The translations under genes were made by a program, and so were the position numbers. This document shows, piece by piece, positions 9,675 through 22,895 of a DNA stretch of 64,000 nucleotides. How positions within the stretch are numbered: position 1 is the stretch's first letter; each line of letters starts with the position of its first letter. The stretch is from Serinus canaria (Eukaryota; Chordata; Aves; Passeriformes; Fringillidae): assembly GCF_022539315.1 (NCBI RefSeq), contig NC_066315.1, positions 89,506,990 to 89,570,989 of the forward strand. Direction: 5' to 3'. The notes below the pieces were generated by a model. It was not told where the DNA came from and ran no database searches. It saw nothing but the letters and a program-made list of their open reading frames with translations.

Positions 9675-12128
9675 TGACAGGATGTAAGTCAGCTAGGACA
9701 GGAACCTCTAAGAAGTCTTATTTCATAGACACCCTCTAGTACAATGAGATAGATAGGACAATAATTAATTCTTAGTGAGCAGCTAAAGTACATGACATTA
9801 TGCTAATTTGCTAGCCTTTGGAAAAAAGAAGAGGTGACAAAAGGTGTTTTCATTCCCAAGTTTGCAATATTGGCATGAGTTATGCTCTGTCAGATATGTG
9901 AGAAACTTCTCACAGAAGCCATTCATGTTTCTCCCCTTAGACACCCCCTCCCCCCAGCCCAGTTACAAACCTGTCCATGCAAACCCAATAGAACTCTTCA
10001 GGAAGAAAAAAACCCAAATCTTAAGGGCTCATGGGAATTTCTCCATGACAAGAAAACTGAGACTGGACTTTTTTCCCTTAAAATTGGTGTGTTCTCATTC
10101 ACCAAAAAAGGAACTTTTGACCGGTCCTTTTGTCTTTGCTTTGCATAATCAGATGATTTCATCACAGTGGTTCTTTTTAGCCTAACAAATCCCAAAAAGG
10201 GACAGAGAGTCTGATCCAATCTCTAATTTTGGAGATCATCTTAGAAATGAGAGCTCTTAATTCTTGTTTGGACCCCTAAATACCTTCTAAACACTCCCCA
10301 TCCTAAATGGACCTCCAATTGTGCTTCAGATATTAGGCATCATAAAATAGGCATGTAATACTCTCTTCTGTTCTTTCTGAAGTGCAGTTACTGGACACTG
10401 TCCATCAGCAGGACAGACACTTTCAAAGTCAGGTATACTTGGCAAAGGTCAGTATCTGAGGAGGTATATGTAATAAAGCCTTTCCAGGGCAATGATGTAG
10501 AATAAATGCTACTAGGTTCATTAGGATAAAAATTAATTCACACAAGTGCACAAGTGTCCCCCTCAGACCAAAGCAAGATTATTTATTTATTATGAAGTAG
10601 TTCCAAATGCTGATACCAAGGTGAGTTTGGAATGTGGAGATTTGCCTTTTTCTTTTCCTCATATCTTATGTGTTTGCACCAGCATAGGAAAGCCTAGCAT
10701 TGTATCTTAGAAAAAAGCACTTCAGCCATTTATCTATATCTTACTGGTAGGTAAAAAGTCTAACCCAACTCAAAAGTTGAACTGTGCCATTTCAGTACAC
10801 AAAAGTGAATTTCACCCACAGCAATTCCACTAGCCAATTTTACCAACAGATGTTGATTTACAGGGAGATCTATTAAATGAATTTGTCCTTCATTAATAGA
10901 CATTATGCTATAAACTTTTCCCCAATAGCTTTCCACAGCACACTTGCTCCCAATTTGGTTGAAGTCCAGTCTTTGCTATAAAGTACAAAATACTTGGCTG
11001 CTAACTAAAAATATATAGCAAGTAAGAAACACTCTTTAATTAATATAAAAGAAGTAGTTGTATTATTAACAGTGTACGGGGGAAAAGTCAGTTTTATTTT
11101 TCCTCCTAAATTATTAATATATGTCTCCCACTGCTGGCATTTTCTGTGAAATAATCGTCCTTTTTCCAAAAGGTAATGGATACTTTTACCATCCATACTT
11201 TCCCTTTATGAGCATTTATAAGCCTCACTGCACATACTTTATCCAACAGGTAAGGTTCTACCTTATAAAAAAGCAATTTAGCTTTATAGATTTGGCAATA
11301 CTGAACACTTGGTTAAATGAAGGGTGCCTTATTTAAGAAATGGCATATCTGAAAAGGCCTGTTATCACAGCTTTAAGTCAGTGTAAAACTCTATCCAGTA
11401 CACTGCTTTGATAGGGACAGAAACTATTGCTTCTGGCATATTCTCACATTGGTGAGTGCCTGGAAATCTTTCTGTATATGCTTCTGTTTAGCTGGAGAAT
11501 AGATGGTGTATATTTTGAGGATGATTTTTTTATTTAAAACTGTGTTCTTTTGTTTAGGAAAACATTTGTACAGAAATTTGATATATTAATTGGTCAAGGT
11601 TTTAAGATACATTGCTTTTCAAAATAAGAGACTTCAAAGGAAGCATTTCTAGAACATGATTAAATCATAATAAAATTTTATGGTATTAAATGTTACACTT
11701 TCCATATTCCAGTCTTAGCCAATTTAACATTCAGACATCCCAAAACTGTGTTTATTTGAAAGAAAAACAAGTCAAAAATGGCAGAAAGTTGTAATTAAAT
11801 ACTAGGGTTTATAATGTTAATATGATTAACATTTTATAACAACCTCAGGTTATTCTTTATTATTTTTAACCTGGCAGAAAATAAAGTATGCAAATACTGG
11901 GGCATTTGAGGGTCACTTCAGGGGCTGTGCCTATGGCCATTTTTTATTAGAATATTAACTGATTGTCTTTAAAAGATAATCTGTTTAACAGAATAATTTA
12001 AAGAATAATTTAACAGAACAATTTAAAACTTAATAGGAATCCTTTATTTTCATTCAGCACACAGCAGTATCTTGTAAAACTGTTTTTTTTCTTTTTGGAG
12101 GGTGTTAGTTGAAATGAATATAAATTTA
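9675..12128. other. Unique AT-rich DNA
   Basis: No gene or interspersed repeat recognised. A 9-bp inverted repeat (AATGTTAAT at 11813-11821, ATTAACATT at 11825-11833, 3-nt spacer) lies in AT-rich sequence and is of the kind expected by chance. Confidence 0.5.
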
Positions 12129-12162
12129 TTTTATTTTGTGGTTTGGTTGGGGTTTTTTTTTC
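12129..12162 (+). repeat. G/T-rich tract
   Basis: Words of the form TTTTGTGGTTTGGTTGGGG followed by T9. It is the same flavour as the tracts at 3.5, 39.7 and 46.8 kb. Confidence 0.85.
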
Positions 12163-13787
12163 AGAATGAGGTGGTGGAGTTCTGGTGTGGCTGTTGCTTT
12201 GAGCTGGGAATTCTTTGTCTCTTAGTGATAATCTAGTTTGAAAAGGAATAGATGATCTTAGTCTTCAAAGCGACAATATCTCTCTACTTTTGAAATGTTC
12301 CCCAAGATATCCAAAAAACCCTTCAGCTTATTCATCCTGGTGATCCTTTTGCAATAACAAAGTTGGGGAAGTTTCTTACAACTCTCTATTACTGCATTTT
12401 GTAAACAATTTAGTTGCCAGGACTGTAGAGCTGTTGTCACCCATAATCCTCTCTTGTGTGCCATTGACAGAGTGACCTTCACACTCCCTGGCTCATCCAT
12501 CATACAATGAACTTTTCACTCTACACCATGCTCATCCCTTCCGAGTAAGGAAAACCTTTGTCCCCATCTCACTTTGCCATTCACTGGAGATTCTGTACTT
12601 TTGCAAATGTGTATCATGAGAAATGAAAAAAAGGAGGGAGTGGGGGAAAAAAATCACTACTTCAGCACCTTTGAAAGTAAGTACAGATGTCTAGCTTTAA
12701 AGCACATCTATCATTCTTATTTGGAGCTCTTTATCTGATGGGCCGCCCCCACTTGTGCTGCCCCACTGGACAGAAGACACCTAGTGAATCAGTAACAAGG
12801 AAAAACTAATTGCCATTTGAGAAATGCACTTTCTCTGCATTGCAGGATGCTCTGTGCCTTTGCCTCACATCCCTAAATTTAAGGATCCCATGGAAGAGTT
12901 GGTATTTCAAATCCTAAGCAAAGTCTTTAAATGAAATATATTAATAAATGAAGATTAATCGGTATTTCCTACCTTTGTAATTGGCAAAGTAGTTTGCTTT
13001 AAAATTGGTTACACAAAACATTATTAAGGACAAGCAATTCATCCTGTTCACATATTCATGTACAGGGTCTTGAGTACTCCTGCACTAAAATATTTCTTGG
13101 TCCTCCAGAGAATAGGTTAAAACATTCCATTCTGGTGCCATTCTATTTGTATTTAATCTTTATTTTTCTCTGTTTTGATTGGCATAACACTTGACTAAAA
13201 CCTAATCTCAGATTTTTAAAGTCACCTCTTCAGCTTATATGAATAAATTCTATATGGGTATAAAGCCAGCAGAGAGTATCAATAACTATGTAGTCAACCC
13301 CTGAAAAAGAAAAAAGGGAAATATTTACCCCTAAGTTAGCACAAGGCACAATATAATAGAATATGGAGTGGATTACTGGATCCATATGACTTGCTATTAT
13401 TTACTGTTTGTTTTTTTCCTTTTATCCAGAGATTTTCCGAAAATTTTAAAAATAATAGAAATCTACTCATTATTTTAAATTATTAATGAGACAATAAAAC
13501 ATATAAAGACCTCAAGCTTAGAAAGGGGAAGAAAGCTATTTAAGGGTATAGCTGATGTGAGAAACTAGGGACCAGCACTGGTACATCACTGACATTTTCA
13601 GGTGATGAATATAAGAAGTTTTGGTTATGTTTAAAATTTTGTTTCATTTTCTTCCTGAAGGTAGAGTTATACTCCAAAAATTTCCTATTTACTGTTACTT
13701 TTCACAGTTATGTGCAAAAAAATTTGCATTAAAAGTCCTATTAACAGAACAGTATAAGGTATTTCCCAAGAATCCATCTGCCTCTAT
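12163..13787. other. Unique DNA
   Basis: Nothing recognised. The minus frame at 12258-12503 (81 codons) has no identifiable domain. Confidence 0.5.
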
Positions 13788-13860
13788 TAAAAAAACAAAC
13801 CAACAAACCAACAGAACAAAAAAATAAATAAATAAACCAACCCCAAACAGGAAAACAAAC
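13788..13860 (-). repeat. A/C-rich tract (CAAA/CCAA words, AAATA run)
   Basis: AAACAAACCAACAAACC words, then (AAAT)4-like sequence and CCAACCCC. On the minus strand it is a G/T-rich tract of the same type as those at 3.5, 12.1 and 39.7 kb. Confidence 0.85.
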
Positions 13861-16800
13861 CTTTTAGACTAAAATCCATGACAAGAAATATAATTAAGTT
13901 ATAAATGCCTTGTGACCATTTGTTTTTCCCCATGTTGTTTGAGAGTCTTTCTACTTTGTATTCGAAAATTTTAGTGCCTTTAAACCCAGAGTTAGTTTAG
14001 TGCCTAAACCCAGAATCATGGACTTGAACTCTCTCTCAGAGATGTTGGCATACGTCAAATAAACATAACCTAAGTAATTTCCACCAAAGAAAGTGAGGAA
14101 CTACAACACAGGAGAGAGAAGGATCTCCCTCAAAATCATTCACTTGTCAAGGTTTGGTCAGGCCTTACACTCATTCACTGCTATTTTCTCCAGCCTTGTC
14201 TCTTAGGTGCTTAACCTGTGAAACTGCAAACCGTCATTTCCCAGCTGCATGTATTCCCTCATCTGAAAGATTTGTAATTTTAAAAGTGTGATTTTTAGTT
14301 GTATCTAAAGAGAAGAAAAACATAAGAGAGTAAAATCTTTTTAATGTAAACCTCAAGTAGCAAGAGTAGTACTTATAAAAGTAAGTTGAAGAAGAATTTG
14401 AGTATGCATGTTTGTCAAAAGCCAATTTAATATTGTTTCTTTTTAATTGCACTCTTTCCACTTCAGTTTACTGCATATGGATTTTTTAAATGATTTTGTG
14501 CGATAGTTCTGAGACAAACTCTTCCTCTCGCCTCCTAAGGGCAAATTATATAACTAGTTTCTCTACAAGTTCATAATAAAACACTCTTAGATTTGAGAGT
14601 GAGCTTCAGTAAAGCAAATTACTTGTGGTAAGAACCTGTAAAGTACAAATGCCTTTGAAACATCTCTTTAGACTTTTTTTTAGGGCTACCTTCCTCTTCA
14701 CTGGGTTGAAACCTTTGCTGTCTGATGAACAGAGGTGCTTCTTAGTTATGGTGGATGCCAGTGCAGAAATGTTCCCCATTTCTACTGATTAACAAAACAA
14801 GGAGATGTCAAAGTGGACATGATATGCCAGGCATTGGGTAAGAGAAAAGTACACAATTCCTGCACATGGAGCACACTTGTCACTTCTCTTCAACATGACA
14901 TCCTCTTGCACTCGCCTGAATGTTTACTGGCCAAACTTTTGGGACCCTCCTGCCCAGCTCAGAGGCTGAATACACACAAGAAATCAATTTGCACCTCATC
15001 AATATAGCTGTGAGGTTAAAGGTTGGGATTCTCTTCCCCATATGTTAATGCCACAACAAGAAATTACAGAAGCCTTATATATAACCTGAAGACAAAAATC
15101 CTCTTTGCAATGTCAACAGAAGCATCAGCTACTGAGAATCTTAGCTTAACCATTGAAACTAATTTCTATATGACTAATTAAAGTCAGAGAGGACTTTATC
15201 ATTGAATTTCCATTCACTTACACAACCTGCATGCAGGGTCAATAACAGAGAAGAAATAATAAACTGCAGCATTTCTGAAGGGAATGACTGCAACAGGAGA
15301 CCAGCATGAAGGAAAACCTTTTGCAAGTAGAAAGTACACCACCAAACAGGCTGAGTTCATACTGTTTTCGCAGTTTTTCCGCCTTGTCTCTCAATCTTAA
15401 GTCAGCTGAGCAGCAGCTTTCTTAGTGGGAAAAAACAGGAGGAGGTCAGGCGGAATGACCTCCCTATTTTGTTTCCCAGTGGCCTGCCTCCCATTTACTA
15501 CACCTTTTGACATCCTTAAGTAGATATCTCTTTAAGTGTTCAGTCAGTAAAACAAACTGCAATGCAGGCAAAGCAAAGGGGGGTGGGGAAAGAAATGTAC
15601 ACTCTAGGACCCAGATTGAATGTGAGGCACACACAACCTGTCAGTGTTTCTTGTATCTTCAGCCACAGATCAAAAACAGACTATTATTTCATGTTTTCAA
15701 AAACTACTAATTTACAGTTTGCTAACCAACTACTACAGCTTTCAAACTGTGTCACTGAGAGTCACTTGGGAGAAGTGCCATATTCTAAAATAAGCTCTGG
15801 AGCTACATCTCAGGGAAATGTCTATTCAGATTTGATAATTCAGCAGCAGTATTTTGGATGTAAATAACTTCAGTAATAAACTCAGAGTGTGGAATGTTTG
15901 TGTGCACTGTACTGAATGAATCAATGCAATCCACATAGGAGAAACTAATTCATGGAGTAGTCATGGTAGTACATATGTGAGATGCACTATAATGGGATCT
16001 ATGGTTTGGAGTATATTATTTCAAGAGTTTTGTGGAAAAGTTCCAGATGTTCTGCAAAACTTTTAAGAGCTTTTTTCAATTTGTAAATTACACATTTCCC
16101 ATCTCTTTCTTTTATCCATTAATTAAGAAGTTAAAATATTATGCTATGAAAAGATATTCTTAAATAAATGTCAGATGCAACTCATGCACTTTAAATAATC
16201 AGAACCATAAGTTTTAACACCCTGGATGCACCTGTTTTTATCCATAATCCCTAAAAGAGAAACTTGAAAGATGTGCATTCCATTTAGGACTTCAATAATT
16301 GGTAGAGAACTTTATCATGAAATGGATTTAAATGATTCAAATATCACAATAAACCCTGTTCAACATACCAAAACATAGGTGAATTTTTAGTTTTTCAGAA
16401 TTCTTACTAATTGATAGTCACAGAGTTAAAGCTGATAAATAAGATCTGACATAAAGTTCTTGTGTTAATCAGTAAGTTTCAACATCCATATAAACTGGAA
16501 CTTCCAAATACCCAAGATTTTTCATGAAACAGTAATTTTTTTTTGTGGGATCAGAGTCATATAGCTGTAAGTGGGTACACACCTTTTTTTCAAGTTTAAT
16601 CTTCTTGAATGATATTTCCTTTAAAAATTTGGAAAATTAAATTGTCTTTCATTATCTCTTTCTGAATCTTTCTGTGAAGTTCTCCATGCATTACGTTTTA
16701 AAGCAACTTCCCAAACAGAGCAACTACCTTTTTTCCCCATACTCTATTTCTCAAACTTGTCATTTGCTATACAAATCAATCCCTACTCAAAAAAAGAATC

Positions 16801-17896
16801 TAGGTAAACAAATTATTAAGCTGTTGTACATTGTTTATATTAGTGAAACATGCTAATTTCTTTTGCTGCACATAACAACTGGTTTGGGAAAGCTTAACTA
16901 GATTGTAGTGCTGAGTCAGATGAATGGAACAAGGAAATATTAATAAATCAATTTTCCTGTTAAGGTGAGCAAATATGAATGAAATACAGAGACAACAGGT
17001 TTCAGATATGCTAATAACCAAAGAATTCAGAAAAATTAAACAGCAATGATATTTAAAGAAGTAAGCACATGGCACTGGCACACACTGGGAGAAGGCAACA
17101 CATAACGTAGATTTAAAGGCTCTGTTTCCTTTGAGATTAAATCTTTGGATAACAATAAATGGCACAAAAGATCTTACCTGGGTTTGGTAAAAACATTTTA
17201 CCAAACTTTAATTTTCCAGTTAGTTTTTTGGCAAAGCTAAGCCTTTCTGCAATAACATATATATTTATAAAGCTTTTGATGGGATAATTCTAGAGGTTCA
17301 TGGCTTTGTAGTTAATCTGGGTGTTTTAAAACAATCTTCTGTAGGGAAAACACAGGAATATTGTTTGCCCCACAAATCCAATCAGCTGCATCAGTGTAAT
17401 ACTCCTCACCTATTAAGCCCTTTCAAAAGGAAAGGTATTTAACTTGGAATACATTGTGATGACATGGCTTCCAGTGGGGCATTTTTCAGCATTGTACTTG
17501 CAGGCAGAGAAAGTCCAGGACAGCCCCTAATGATGCAAACATTTCTCTAGAAGTGTTTTTCTACATTGCATTCTCAGGGTTAGGCAGCCTGACCCACTGT
17601 CCATAGTTCAATCACCAGAAGATGCTCTCTCTGGAGCATCTCTGGAGAAAGGTGGAAGAATTCAGGAATCAGCCTCCATGTCCTAAATACTGTGTGCAAA
17701 ATCCTAATATTTTAGAGCATGCTATAGAAAATATGATGACAGGATTTATTGTTTAGGCACTGCAAATATAACAATCCCTGAAATATGTGAACTACTTTTT
17801 CTGTGAACCATCTTCCACTTTAGGTGTATTGAAAGAACGGACTGATTTAATGTTAATTTTTCAAAATTTTGACAGTCTCTGATCATAAAAATTTCC
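13861..17896. other. Unique AT-rich DNA
   Basis: About 4 kb with no recognisable gene or repeat. The longest frame (16800-17204 minus, 134 codons) is rich in Phe, Ile, Cys and Leu with no domain, consistent with AT-rich noncoding DNA. Confidence 0.5.
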
Positions 17897-17910
17897 TTTT
17901 TTTTTTTTTT
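17897..17910 (-). repeat. T14 homopolymer
   Basis: A run of about 14 T, equivalent to a poly(A) tract on the minus strand. No retroposon body is identifiable next to it. Confidence 0.9.
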
Positions 17911-19720
17911 CCACATTTGACAAATGAAATTTATTTGCATACTTAGACCAGTTTACAACACATTTTTAAAATGCCCTGCTTTTTTAATGAGTAAATATTT
18001 TAAAAGCAGTTTATATAAGGGATATGCTACTAACGTATTTTTCTCTTCAGTGGTTAACACATTTCTTAAACTGGCCTTCTGAAGTGGGCATTTTCTCTTC
18101 AAAATGTCCCATTAATTCCTATTAGGGAGCTACTAGTAAAGAAAATTACATGTTAACTTTTATCAATCTGTAGGAATACATGTTAACCATTCTCAGTTAA
18201 AAGCTCTCCTTTTAGCTCCACTCAAGTGAAAACACCTAAAGCAGTGCACACGTTGGCAAATCATTCAGAAGATTAATGCACTTAGGCCTGTATAAAGAGT
18301 TAGAGATGTGTATTAGCATTATAGATTTTAATTTGAAATGATGTCAGTCTTTTCTCAGCAGCATTGTAGTGCAAGGACTGCCATCTGCTTATAATAATGA
18401 ATCTGACAATCCACGTAAATGTGATTTGCTGCTTCTTTTGCCAGCATAATGGCCTGGATATTGATCCTAATGGTGGAGCAGTTGCTGCCATTTCATTCAA
18501 TAGAAATGGGAGGAGAGGGGGAAAGAGTGAAATTTCCAGGATTTCTTCTGGAATGACAGTTAAAAACAGAGCTGTGGGCTTTTCACTGTGAGAGGCGATG
18601 AGGAAAGGCATTGGATGGCAAAAGCTAAGTGTCATTCATAAATCACAGATCTCAGAGAAAACTTGCCTCCAGCTAACACAGTGGATGCAGGGATTTCATG
18701 CCTGCCATTTTCATCACCTCAGTGCAGAATTGCAGGTGTCCCTCAGGATGGCTTTCCTCCAGGAAATGGAACCTGGTTTCCTGGGAAGTGCTCAGACTTG
18801 GAGCTGTCTAGAAGAGAGGCAAGGGGCTATTTCCCTAAGCTACAACCATTATTATGTCTAAGTTGATTTCCAACTCCACTGTTAATGTGATTTGTGCTCT
18901 GCCCAGCAGTATTACAGTACCTTTATAACAGGGTGCACGGCGTTTCCATGACAGCCAGAAGAGGTAGGGATGGAAAATGCCATTTGAGATAGCCCAGAAG
19001 TGTTTGATTGATACAAGACATAAGGTCAGAAGCTTTAAGTAGCAAACTCCAGTAACACTCAGTCTGATTTTCTTTTAAAAGTGAAGTTTACAAGTAGTGG
19101 CATGTCATTTTTTAATAGATTTTAGCCAAAGGAGATAAAATATAAAGATGGTGTTAATTTTACCTCAAACAGTTCCTGGACAAGTCAGTGTGACCTCAGC
19201 GACTGAAATACTAATTTCCATGGCAATTTATAGTGGTTGCTCACACTTACACTCAAGTTTTAAACCATAACAAAGGATGATATATGAAGCAGCTTATACA
19301 TAACTCCATTTCAGAACTGTTCCTTTACTTCGAGCAGCTTTAACTACTGATGTTTCAGCTTTCATTTCTAACCTTGAAGACTTCCATTCATAAATGGAAC
19401 AGGCACTGCTCATTTCAAGATATCCTTAGCAATCCATCATCTTCATGTCATCTGATCTCCCAGGACTACAATTTTCAAAAAGTGTCCTCAAAATGTAAAA
19501 CCACCTACAAGTAAAAACTGCAGTGTACATGTAAAATTTTTGTAATATTCTATCAAGACTAAGCACAGAGCCTCCTAATTTAATATAGAACATCCAAGAA
19601 TATCTTGCATCTTCTGCCTTACCTGAAAGAAATTTATTTCCCACAGAACAGTCCAGCACTGAGTAAAAGACAGTAAGAGGAAGAAAACCTACACAAAAAC
19701 AGTGAATGGGAAAGAAAAGG
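17911..19720. other. Unique DNA
   Basis: Nothing definite. 18380-18600 is somewhat less AT-rich and open on both strands (18397-18591 plus, 18300-18635 minus), with no recognisable domain or splice-site pair. Confidence 0.45.
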
Positions 19721-19740
19721 AAAAAAAAAAAAAAAAAAAA
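19721..19740 (+). repeat. A20 homopolymer
   Basis: Twenty A residues preceded by an A/G-rich lead-in from about 19706. It encodes the poly-Phe core of the overlapping 160-codon minus frame (19426-19908), which I therefore do not accept as a gene. Confidence 0.95.
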
Positions 19741-21149
19741 TAAATTCCAAAGCTGTTTCCAACAGCTTATATAGGAAGCATAAAACTTTTCCAAAACAGC
19801 ACCATACTTACTCCCCAATCTTTTTTCTGATGATTGGTGATAATAAAAACCACCAGAAAAACCCACCTGCCCTGAGGAAAGTAGGCAAACAGAATTTGGC
19901 ATAACCACAGAGAGGTGTTATTCTCAGATGTGAGTATAAAATGAAGGTGACTTATTAGAAATCACCGGTTTTTGTCTGACTGACACATCTCCAGCTGAAA
20001 AACATCTTTCATCTCTGAATGAAGGAGAAAACTGTTCTCTCATGCTCTCTCCTATTATTCTTGTCCAGTGTTTCTGCCCAGGTAGCAGCTGACAAGAGGA
20101 TTTAACACAGGCCCCTAGTACAGTGAGCCTTCATCCTTCTGCAGTGAAGATCTGCTTTCCCACAGGTGTTCCACAGTTTGCTCTTCCTAGAGCTGCATTT
20201 TCACTAGTTTTATTTTTCTGAGACGAAAGGTCAGGTTAAGAAAGAAAGAAAAAAAAAGAAAAAAAAAAGTTAAAATTTATATCACTCCAGAATTTTCCTG
20301 TGTGGAAATCATTAGATAAAACCTGTTTGCAATCAGAGTGGATGCCTTTAGAGGATGGGGATTGGATATGGATGCCTTCTGTCCTCTTTGGTTAGGACCA
20401 TTAGCAATATTTCACTACTGTTTGAGCTACTATCAGCTATCCAGATGTACATCTTTTCTTTTGATTCAACCTTCTGAACTCCCTTGTTATAGGGAGAAGA
20501 ATAACCATTTTAGTTAGGTACAAACCAGTAGGAAGAAAGTTCATGTTCCAGTCCTATTTTCTGATGCTATTGATGTATATGCTGCAGAACCTCAGGACTA
20601 GTTTGTTTGTACTTTAAGAAAGCTTTTTTAATTGGCACAGTTTCCTGACAAGAACATTAAAACTGAAATAAATATCTTTAAATCTGATTAAATACATATA
20701 TTATTTTAGACATCTCTATTATTTTTTTTACATTACAGCAATATTTGTGTATTCATGCACATGTATATGAAAAAACTATATACATAGTCTAAGCATATAG
20801 AAGATGTTAATTTATAATTTGGGCATAAAATAGATAATCCAGCTACAATCCTCAAACTAGATAATCCAGCTTCAGGAAAAGGTACTGGGAAAGCTGGTAG
20901 CATGGTGACAAACACAAAATACTTCTTCACATCTTCCCAAATATTCGTTTCTTTTCAAAAGGAAGTTAGTATTAGAGGGAAAAAAATGTTCAGCTGGGAT
21001 TGGAACAAGTACATCTTCAAAAATATAAGTGATGTGCAACTCTTAATATGAAGGTTCCCTACCAAATCTCTCCCAGATGTCAAGTGAATGTAGAATCCCA
21101 GTAGTATATTGTCCACCCTGAGGTAATGCCCATAAAGATCCACATTTTA
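19741..21149. other. Unique DNA with a small purine tract
   Basis: 20239-20268 is an AAAG/A-rich purine run. 20831-20870 contains two copies of AGATAATCCAGCT 27 bp apart. Otherwise nothing recognised. Confidence 0.5.
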
Positions 21150-21589
21150 TAGAGTCATAGAACATTTTCTGTAGGAAGGGACCTTGAATATCATCTAGTT
21201 CTAACTCCTCTGACACAGGGGATCTTCCACTAGATGAGGTTGCTCAAAGCCCCTTTCAGTGTGGCCTTCCAGAAGTGGAGCAGCTACAGTATCTCTGGGC
21301 CACCTATTCAATTGTCTCACTATCCTTGCACTAGAGAATTGATTCCTTGTCTCTAATGTAAATCTTCTCTCACTTAAAAGCTAGTGTCCCTTGTCTTATC
21401 CCCACGTGCTTTTGTAAAAAGTCCCTCTCCAGCCTTCTTGTAGGCTCCTTTCAGGTACTGGAATGCAGCTTTAAAGTCTCCCTGGAGCCTTTTCTTGTCC
21501 AGGCTGAGCAACCCCAACTCTCTCAGCCTGTCTTCATTGGAGCAGTGTTCCAGCCCCTGGACCATCTTCATGGCCCTGTTCTAGACCCA
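21150..21589 (-). mobile_element. CR1 LINE, 3' portion (ORF2 C-terminus plus 3' UTR)
   Basis: About 440 bp of CR1 in antisense. Read on the minus strand, it starts in the ORF2 C-terminal coding region and runs to the 3' terminus near 21150, where 'agagtcatagaa' is the reverse complement of the ATTCTATG-type end. A remnant frame (21374-21571 minus, about 65 codons) still reads as the conserved ORF2 tail, with the word DRLRELGLLSLDKKRL followed by GDFKAAFQYLKGAYKKAGEG. It is 5'-truncated (no reverse transcriptase core) and non-functional. It lies about 1 kb from a second CR1 in the same orientation, but the two have separate 3' ends, so they are independent insertions. Confidence 0.96.
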
Positions 21590-22601
21590 AACTTACTGTT
21601 TTGGGCATCATTAGCATCATGTCCTTTTGATTTTTTTTCTGAGAAGTGGAAGAACACCAAGAGACATAGAATACTATCCTACAAATTAAAGCAGAAACAC
21701 AGATTTTCTACCTTATGTGGAGCAGAAGGGGGTCTGGACCTGGGTCAGGTCTGAACTCTGCCAGCAATCCCCTAAGTGGCCAAAACTGAATAGACTTCAT
21801 TTGTCTGACAAGAAAAGACTTCATTGGAGAGACTTTTCAAGGCTTCTGTCCAGGAGAGTTATGGAAAAAAATGATACAATTTTCAATAGTAATTGTCATT
21901 TTTTTCTGATACATCAGCTAAATATGTGGTATATCATTATTCCTACTAGCACATCTCATCCAAACCTTGCCTGTCTTCTCCAATTTAACAATACCGCCTT
22001 TTTAGTAATCACAGTTAAAAACACTGAATGGGAAGAGCCCATTTTTGAGTTTACAAATATAAGCAGCCAAGAAGGTCTTTGTGAAGGGGAAAAAAAAGAA
22101 AAAAAAAGTGGTTTTGGTGTTTCTTAATCAGCAGAAAAGGAGCAGCTGTCAGCCTGCCGGAATTCAGAATTTAGATGAGCTGTGAGGCCACACTTCTGCT
22201 ACCCCACATCTGGTTTGGAAACAAAGAACAACCTGTCTTTGGTTGCTCTCATCTTGTAAGTACAACTACTGCATAGGTAATTAACACTCCATGGTAGCGG
22301 CTTAGTTTTGCACATCTTCATTTCTTCTGACTATTCCACAATGTAAGTCTTCTTCCCACTTTCAACTAAAACAAAGGCTAGGTAGACGAAAGGAAAACTT
22401 TTCTGATGTTGAGGGGAAGTGAGGCAAATTTACACTTTCAGTTCATTTCCTGGAGAGCACAAGATGTTATATAATACTTTAAATGTATTTTTTCATCTTA
22501 TCCTTAAAAGGGGAAGGGTACTTCTTCCCTTCCTCTCTAAAATGTTTAGAGATTAACTGTCTTTGTGAGGCACATGGTAACTGATGGCAGTGTTTTTATG
22601 G
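21590..22601. other. Unique DNA between two CR1 copies
   Basis: No gene recognised. An A/G tract (GGGGAAAAAAAAGAAAAAAA, about 22086-22107) interrupts otherwise unique sequence. The 136-codon frame 21717-22127 (plus) has no domain I recognise and ends in this tract. Confidence 0.5.
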
Positions 22602-22895
22602 TATCACAGAAAGATGGAATGGCCTGGGTTGGAAAGGACCTTAAAAATCACCTGGTTCCAACACTCCTGCAATGGGCAGGGACACCTTTCACTTAGACTA
22701 AGTTGCTGAGAGCTTCATTCAACCTGTCTTTAAACACTTCCAGGGATGGGGCAGCCACAGATTCTCTGGGTAAGCTGTTCCAGTGCCTCCTCATCATCAT
22801 CACAGTAATTATTCTTTTTTTTCTAACATCTAATCAAAATTTGCTTTCTTTCATTTTGAAACCATTAAGCCTTGTCCTGTCACATGCTGGTGCTA
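22602..22895 (-). mobile_element. CR1 LINE 3' fragment
   Basis: About 290 bp of antisense CR1. The 3' terminus is at 22602 ('tatcacagaaagatggaatg'). It continues through the diagnostic antisense words GGGTTGGAAAGGACC, TGCAATGGGCAGGGACACC, CTTCCAGGGATGGGGC and CAGTGCCTC, fading out near 22895. A short (ATC)n expansion lies within it at about 22790-22803. It is 5'-truncated earlier than its neighbour at 21.2-21.6 kb, and no coding capacity survives. Confidence 0.95.

Noticed and set aside
9111..9739. Overlapping 114-144 codon frames rich in Gly, Lys, Glu and Arg
   Set aside because: Low-complexity translations of the purine-rich tandem array, open in all three frames because stop codons are rare in GGAA/GTGGCGG repeats.
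19426..19908. 160-codon minus frame with a hydrophobic core
   Set aside because: The hydrophobic run is poly-Phe encoded by an A20/T20 homopolymer; nothing else is recognisable.
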